Below the pieces are notes generated by a model. That model saw only the letters and a list, made by a program, of their open reading frames with translations, had not been told where the DNA came from and ran no database searches. From Episyrphus balteatus (taxonomy: Eukaryota > Arthropoda > Insecta > Diptera > Syrphidae): 64,000 bases of DNA. Positions 57,350 through 64,000 of the stretch are shown here, piece by piece. The stretch spans positions 52,732,552 through 52,796,551 of the forward strand of contig NC_079137.1 in the NCBI RefSeq assembly GCF_945859705.1. The letters are read 5' to 3'. How positions within the stretch are numbered: position 1 is the first letter of the stretch; each line of letters begins with the position of its first letter. Made by a program: the position numbers and the translations under genes.

Positions 57350-60109
57350 CAAGTGCACTAGATGGGACATCTACCCAGTAATTTGGGAAATTCAGGGTCT
57401 ATAGGATACAAAGGAAGAGATCGACAGAAACACCTTACTTGCATATAAGCTTTGAATGTTTTCATATGAGAGAGTTTGTATAGAACTCCTTAAATTCGAC
57501 CGTTTCATTATGAGAATAAAAAAATGTCAAAAAGACGTCATGTCTATCCTAGACAGACAAAGTTTACATTAAAGTTGTTTGGAGTTGAAAGTTCAGCAGA
57601 TCTATAAAATTTGTATTTTTACTAGTAGGTATTTCTGATTTTCAAATGCAAATGGTCGAAACGAAAACACCCTAGACTTGCCTCTTACTTTTCTGACCCA
57701 GATTTATAATATAGATAGATAGATGTAAGTGTTTTAAAGCCATAAATCACTATCTAATTGAATCGTTTATTTTGAAAAGGAGATACCTAAGTCCATTGAC
57801 CATTTTATACATTTTTTTTTTAGTTCAAAAAAAAAAAGGATATAACTTAGTTTGTAAATAATATTCATCAAACTGTTTTTGACGTGTTGGAAGCTCTTAT
57901 AAACCACTCATAAAATGTCAAGAAAAATCTGGTTAATGATCTTTACAATACAAATTCTATTCAGTTTTTGTTTTGCCTGAAAAATTATATAAAATGGACA
58001 TAGTTCCTTTTTTAAAATAACCGATTGAATTGATTTTCAAACCGAAAGAAAAGTCATGGTTTAATTCAAGATATGAGAAGATTATTATCAGGGTTAAAAA
58101 AGTAAGCCTATACGATTTTGTAAGTCCTCACGCCTCACTGAAAGTGAGGTGGTGAGGTTTTAGACGTAAGTCGACTTTTGTGAACATAAACCCCAGATGA
58201 CTTAAGTATGCCTACCCCAGAGTCCAAGTTGACTTTAGCCATGTGGCATAAAGTGCGCGGCTAAAATCGACATAGTAAATCATAATCATTTTTATCAAAA
58301 CAAATAAAAAACGATTTATATTGAAATAGGGCCACACTGCAACCACCAGTTTTCAAATACAAACCCCCAGTTGCAACTTCTGAGGTAAGACACATAACAA
58401 AATAGAGACGAATTGAAAAACCTCCTCCTCTTCAAAGAATATTGTCAATTTTGGTGATGAACATTGAACAATCAACTATCGCGTTAGTCGATTCCACTCC
58501 TGATGTACCTTAGGTAGGGCTCTGTTTTTCCAACAGCTTTTAGTATTCGTTTCTTAGTCCACACGCTTATTGTTTGGAAATTTAACTTCCTCAAAGATTA
58601 ACTTATTCTTAATATTATTGTCCAAAAGAAAAACGGAAAATGTGTAGAATTACATATAGCTTCAAAGATTTAATGGTGTTTGTCTTCGTTGAAGAGGATC
58701 TAACCCTTTGCCGCTATCCATAACTGATATTTAAAACTGAAAAATTGTCTATTCTCGAAATGCGTGTTACAAGTTCGCAGGGCGTTTGCTTAGAATTGAT
58801 CACATACTTGATGTTGCTAAAAATGCTGCTTCCTGCGGTAGTGCAAGACATTTTTCTTGCCTTCTGATTTGACAAAAATCTGCAAAACTGTAATACAGGT
58901 ATAATCTTCATTTCTAGGCTGGCGGCCCTTCAAAATATCTTTTGGGAGGTAATCTGAGAAAGTCTTTTAAAATCATTAGGATCTAAAGAGATATTTGTAT
59001 CTCTCCAACACCGTCTTATTATATTTCGTCTCTCCTTGTTTTATCCTTATTACTAGTATTATAGAAAGTTCTCTCTCACTTTCATACAAAAAGTTATAAG
59101 CCAAAAACTTTAAACGACTATAACTCGAAACTCAACACTAAAATAACATTTAAAAAAGTAAATAATTGCAGGCACTTTGAATATAAATCCTTGATACTTT
59201 TTGAACGAGGACATCTTAACTATTCTTCCGCTTCACTATCATGACAACTTCTTTGCAGTGTCTTACTTTGTGATATTATTTATGTATAAAATACCAACAT
59301 TCGTACGATTTACCCTATGTAATTTCATGAGCATTTAACCATCCAAATGTGTGTGTTCCAAAGAAACCAGAAAAATCGCTACCAGGTCAATTAATTATTT
59401 GCCTAAATAAAATATTCTCTCACAAGGACATTGTAGCGAAAGCCTTGACAAATTTTGATGCGTTGGCAATTTTATAGTTACCTTGACCATTTTCATTCCA
59501 AGGATAATTTAGTCACAAGGTCGCATTTATACGTATAGTATAAGGTTATACAAATTAGTCAAAAGAGGATACCCATTTGGATAAGATATTTATCTCTCCC
59601 CACATAAATGCTCTCTCTTCTCTATGCTACAGAATTATTTATTTCTTCGTTTACAAGCAACATCAAGAAAGTCGGTCATTATCGTTAATATGTAATGCTG
59701 ATGGGATTAACATTTATAGTACCCATCACGACAGTTAAGTACTTAAGAGATTAAAAACCATCAAAATCTTATATCTACAAGACTCTCAACAGCATCATAA
59801 TTTTAGTTTTTTTTTGTGTTGCTTCCTTTTTTTTCTTAATTTCTCGTTAAGAGTAAAAAATTTAATAATAAAATAGAGAAAAAAAAAAACATGGGGTACT
59901 TTACAGTTCATATAGGAACAAGGCCAATGATTTTTCTACTTCAGTCAACATGATGTTATTTTATGTTTATGGAAAGTTCAACGTCTCTAGTGTGATTTTA
60001 TTTAAGAGGTTATAAGTATGGGGTTTTTTTAGTATTTAAATATTTTTTGAATAGGTAAATAAAGTTTAAAGTTAAATTTTACTGAAAAAAAAAATGGAGG
60101 TACAAAATA
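57350..60109. other. Unassigned AT-rich DNA
   Basis: No supported gene. A 65-codon minus-strand frame at 58714-58911 lacks motifs. A short inverted repeat, CCTCACTGAAAGTGAGG, lies near 58134-58150. Confidence 0.35.
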
Positions 60110-60335
60110 TGCGAATTTAAGAGCCAATAAACAATTTTCCTCTAAAAGCAAATGAAGAGGTCTTAAATGTCTACCTTGCGGAACACCAGATTTTTCAATG
60201 AAACCTGTTATCTGAATAAATACTTTAAGACTTTATTTCTAGTTGGTGTTTCTTATATGTACCTTTTGATCACACAAAGTCAAAAATCATAGCGACTAAA
60301 ACCAACATTTAATTCTATCGTATGCAATTCAAATT
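60110..60335 (-). pseudogene. Non-LTR reverse transcriptase fragment
   Basis: The minus strand contains SGVPQGRHLRPLHLL near 60150-60190, matching the conserved GVPQGSxLGPLLF motif of non-LTR reverse transcriptases. It is preceded by a decayed Tyr/Arg-rich stretch resembling the usual upstream region. Stops interrupt it, and only a short remnant survives. Confidence 0.55.
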
Positions 60336-61537
60336 TTGCCAATAGAAGGTCAGGGAAGTACCTATACATCAATTTTGCCAATTTTTTATTTTTCTCAGAA
60401 ATTTGTGTGGAAGCCTCTTAAATTTTGTAAGATTATGAAAATTATGAAGTTTTTTTTCCAATATTATATGTTTGTATTTAAAAGTGGTGTATTCAAAATT
60501 TATGAGTCAGGAACGGCTTCTAGTTCCTCAAAAGCGTTGAGATTTTGAGTATCTTGTCAACGTTTGAAATACTGGTTTAGCTAAATGCAGGTTGTGAAAA
60601 GTAGTACAATGAAAAGATCAATGCATTCCCATAGCAATGTTTAGGGAATCAATTGACTGTTTGATAAAACGCAGACAATTGTCGGATCCTTGAAGTGAAC
60701 TTTAACTATCTAAAAGTTGGTGGACAGGACAGTATGTTTCAGGTGCATTTGTAAGAAATAATTTTTAAACAATTTTTCCACTGGGCTTAAAAATTCAGAT
60801 CAACCGTTTAAATATTTAGTGGTTCAGTGTTCCAAAATGTTTTCCTCTGAGATGAATGTACAATTTTTGGCACATTACTCCTAAATCACCCTGTATAACA
60901 AAGGTTTGCTCGCCAGATTTTTGCAACTGTTCGAACTATTTTGAATCATTTATGAACGTTGATAGACAATATAAGTCCACAAAAAAATACGAATGGCTGT
61001 CATTGGAGCAATTGGAGCAACTCACCTATGGTTTCCTATGTTTTGATTGTCATCCAATTTTATGCAGTTTCGTTGTTCCTCTCAAGGAATGTTTTTGTTC
61101 ATTTTCAGTCACCAGATGTACACCAATGAATGTTTTTTTTTGTTTAAATTAATAGTGGAGAATTTTATGGTCACGTACTGAAAAATAGAACTTCTTTTAC
61201 CTGACTAGGGTAAAACCAAAAGGAATGAATGTGTGTGTTATCTGTGGCATCATAGCTTCTAAATTATTTATTAGAATTCGACAAATAAGGTATCATTGGA
61301 AGCGCCTTGCTTGTTCACTGGTTATTTGCAATGTGATAATACATGAAATTGGCTTTTGCTCCCTTTTTTAAAGCTAAATGTCATGAACTATTTTCATTGT
61401 TTCAACACAATGGTATGAAACTTAAAGTTTAAAAACCTTTGAGGCTGAAGTTGTCATTAAAAATATGTTTTATGTTTTCGTACTTTTCATCTTGTTCAGC
61501 CAGCTAATAACACTGTGCAAGTTTTTTCAAAAAATGT
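60336..61537. other. Unassigned DNA with dispersed-repeat pieces
   Basis: About 60858-60892 matches, inverted, the TACAGGGTGATT terminus at 18413. About 61250-61380 resembles 20990-21130. A 98-codon plus-strand frame at 60856-61152 is Cys- and Phe-rich but overlaps the repeat terminus, so it is not accepted as a gene. Confidence 0.4.
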
Positions 61538-61545
61538 TTTGAGAC

Positions 61546-62415
61546 TAGAGCTGTAGCAAATCGTATGTATTTGTTACTAAAATGCGGGTATTTGCTTCAG
61601 TAACGAGTAACGAAACTTTACTTTCTAAACAGTATCGTTACTCGCATGTTTCGTTACTGGGTACTGAAGTAACGAAACATACGAGATACGAAACACACGA
61701 GTAACGACCCATTCCAATTTCAATACTAAATCATCCGATGTATGAGATACAAAACGAAGTGATACACTCAATTTGTCGCATTTAGCATCTCGTATCGATA
61801 TCGTTACCGTAGTCGGAATGCTGGAGTTTACTTTTGTCTCGATAAAAACAGTAGTGCCAAGGTATAGTTGAGTTATCGATAATAATTTATACAGGAATAT
61901 CAAAAGAGACGTTTTAGTATATTCTCTAAGTGGCCGAAATATACCCATGCCGCAACCAATGTCCTTTTTGTTAATGGTCTTGAAATGTAGCTTAAGAATG
62001 AACAAAAGTGTTTTGGTTTTTTAAAAAATTTGTTAATTTTCAGTGCAAAATTTTTATTTTGAAGTGTTAATATTCCAAGATCTGCGAGATGTACTTTTGA
62101 AATAAAGGTCTCTAAAGAATTGTGATAAGATTACTGAACGGATATAAACAAAAAATTACCAAAGTTTTGTCGAAAAAATAGAAAAAAATAAAAAAAAGTT
62201 TCCACGTTTGATTAAAAAAAAAATCAAAAAAAAAAATCAGTATAGCTACCTTCAAACTCTTATAACATGAGAACGTCGCAACTTAAATTAATGTTTATGG
62301 CTTTAGATGTAGCTTAGATTATACAAATTGTTTTTGGTTTTTTTCAAAAAAAAAAATTGTTCGCCCTTAACGTATACATCCGGGTACTTATTTTGTCGTT
62401 ACTTTTACAGCCCTA
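61546..62415. mobile_element. hAT-like non-autonomous element, complete copy
   Basis: 870 bp. Ends are TAGAGCTGTAGC and the inverted TTTTACAGCCCTA. Flanks TTTGAGAC (61538-61545) and TTTAAGAC (62416-62423) form an 8-bp target duplication with one mismatch, the hAT signature. Near the left end GTAACGA words form an internal inverted repeat. The minus-strand frame at 61625-62005 has no transposase motif. Confidence 0.8.
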
Positions 62416-62420
62416 TTTAA

Positions 62421-62663
62421 GACAAGTGCGCTGTTGAATTTCCCCCCCTATTTTGGACCTGAGAAATCGATTGGCATCATTAGTTTTTCGATTTATCGGT
62501 ATGACTTCGAACAAAAATTTTTTCGGAAGTTTTTTCAATAATTTTAAGCATTTTGCCCGGTATAAAGTCATTTTTCTTGTTTATTCGGCTCAAACGTTAT
62601 TTAATGGCGTCAATCGATTTCTCAGGTCCGAAATAGGGGGAAACAGTCAACAGCGCACTTGTC
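62421..62663. mobile_element. 243-bp hairpin MITE
   Basis: Inverted termini GACAAGTGCGCTGTTGA and TCAACAGCGCACTTGTC, followed by GACCTGAGAAATCGATTG against CAATCGATTTCTCAGGTC. The hAT-like element landed at its left end, so their flanks overlap by three bases (GAC). Confidence 0.8.
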
Positions 62664-64000
62664 AAAGATTTCGACTTGCACAGTGTAGTAAAATTATAAT
62701 CCCAAAATAGCAAAATATTCATATTCATTCATACTTAAAACGTTTAGGTTTGATGTAGTTACAACTAATTAATAAGATAGAGTATAGAGATAAATTCCTG
62801 AAATTCTGTTTTTTTAGAGGTTTTTAAATTAAAGATATATCTAAAACAATAAACTTTTTTTTAAATTATGTGACTATTTATTTTAAAGCTATAAAATTTC
62901 TTTTCCCAATTACCCTTTTTATCCTCTTTGGAATGATTTATTTTGTTTTAAAATAAAAAGCGTGTATTCAAGAAATCATCGTTTTATTTTTTTTTTAATT
63001 TTAATCATATCATATCTAATGCCCAACTCCTTCTAGTGGTTCCCAAAAAAAAAATTAACATGTTCAAAGCATGCTAGAATTGTCTTCTGAAGCTTTCTTT
63101 ATCTTTTTTGTTAGTCACACATGAAGAATTCGGACCTAAGACAAACAATGTTTAGAATTTTAAGCTTAATATTTGTTGCATACCTGCACAGTGCACACCT
63201 TCACTTTTCCAGCTCCCCTCCTAAGTACAGAAATTGAAATCATTCCAAAAATGGTAAAAAGGGGTTACAAAGTAATGGACAGCAGCCTACAAATTCCTTA
63301 TTATTTTGATGCTTAAAAACTTAATGCTTTAATTACATCTTTGATTTTATACTTTAAAAAAACTTAACTTCCGAAACTTTGAAGCCCTCTATCTTTTTTA
63401 TCAGTTAGTACAAAGCATCAAACTTTAATTTGACTCTACTAAAATTATTTTTGTTTTCATGTCCTAAAAATTTTTCATTTTAAGAAATATAAATTCTGTT
63501 TAAATTAAATTTAAACTCGAACTTACTATTATTTTATTTTTTTTTATTTACATTTATAATTAAAATATTATTTTCTTTTCTGATTGACATCTCTTAATAC
63601 AAAAAAAAAATTAAAATCATTTTAATCAAAACAAAATGACGAAAAAAGAAAATTCCATCTCATTTTCATTTTAATATTATACGTTTAATTTAAATTTCCT
63701 CGACAGAAGAAAAAATAATTTTAACTCAGGTACGAACGTACCTATCCCATTTTTAATATTAAAAGTCACATTCAAAAAATTAAATTGACAATTGTACTCT
63801 TTTCCCATCGGAAACTTAACCGACATAATCTTTTGTAAAATTAATTGCATAAGTTATACTTCCTTTGACGAAAAAGGATTGCAAAAATAAAATATTAAAA
63901 AAAAAAAAAGGAAAAGGAAATAAAAATTGCATGAACTTTATTATAATTGTAAAAACTTTTACTTTTTCATAGTAATTAAACTTCCTCTGGTAGAATGAAC
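62664..64000. other. AT-rich DNA without recognised features
   Basis: No ORF, RNA gene or repeat termini recognised up to the end of the window. Confidence 0.4.

Overview
The window looks like nuclear DNA of a fly, probably a brachyceran dipteran. It is very AT-rich, has short spliced introns with insect-type signals, carries an insect RR cuticle-protein domain and a TMX-type thioredoxin, and is packed with insect transposon debris. All exon joins below were read by eye from splice signals and reading frame.

Three protein-coding genes can be supported. (1) A minus-strand cuticle-type gene (9577-15084) encodes a signal peptide, a long Pro/Gln/basic region with repeated DAKEPD motifs, and a C-terminal Rebers-Riddiford chitin-binding domain. 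Its first coding exon was not found. (2) A plus-strand gene (coding 34457-38411, possible 5' UTR exon near 30825-31229) encodes a secreted low-complexity protein of about 1,225 residues with a thrice-repeated HTYIYSA motif, a glutamine-rich block and a PYPV/VEKIVE block. (3) An intronless gene at 44340-45164 encodes a TMX1-like ER membrane thioredoxin with a CPAC active site. Genes 1 and 2 are divergently oriented, secreted and rich in low-complexity sequence, which fits two structural matrix or cuticle proteins. Gene 3 could serve oxidative folding in the ER, but no direct link to the other two can be shown.

Most of the rest is mobile DNA. Layout: 1-593 hAT-like element; 1191-1839 foldback MITE; 3.6-5.5 kb non-repetitive DNA with a possible promoter; 5.9-7.3 kb MITEs; 10.7-12.95 kb degenerate copia pol with nested MITEs, inside the large intron of gene 1; 15.1-16.45 kb foldback element abutting a splice acceptor; 17.0-17.9 kb element with a 9-bp target duplication; 18.86-20.59 kb TA-flanked element containing a truncated non-LTR retrotransposon; 24-25.2 kb diverged tandem repeat of about 150 bp; 26.68-30.02 kb, two 1.32-kb elements in inverted orientation, each with a spacerless perfect palindrome; 31.9-32.6 kb MITEs; 33.1-33.4 and 38.9-43.9 kb DINE-1/Helentron-like copies, one holding a perfect 40-copy octamer array; 46.6-50.5 kb MITEs and nested palindromes; 51.5-53 kb Tc1/Tc3-like relic and tandem repeats; 53-61.5 kb mostly unique AT-rich DNA; 61.55-62.66 kb a complete hAT-like element next to a hairpin MITE.

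The most notable signal is the 3.3-kb nested palindrome at 26.7-30.0 kb. Its left copy has a clean 9-bp target duplication and its right copy has mismatched flanks, the pattern expected at a rearrangement junction. A second theme is that several unrelated inverted-repeat families here carry short reiterated words of 8 to 15 bp in their arms.
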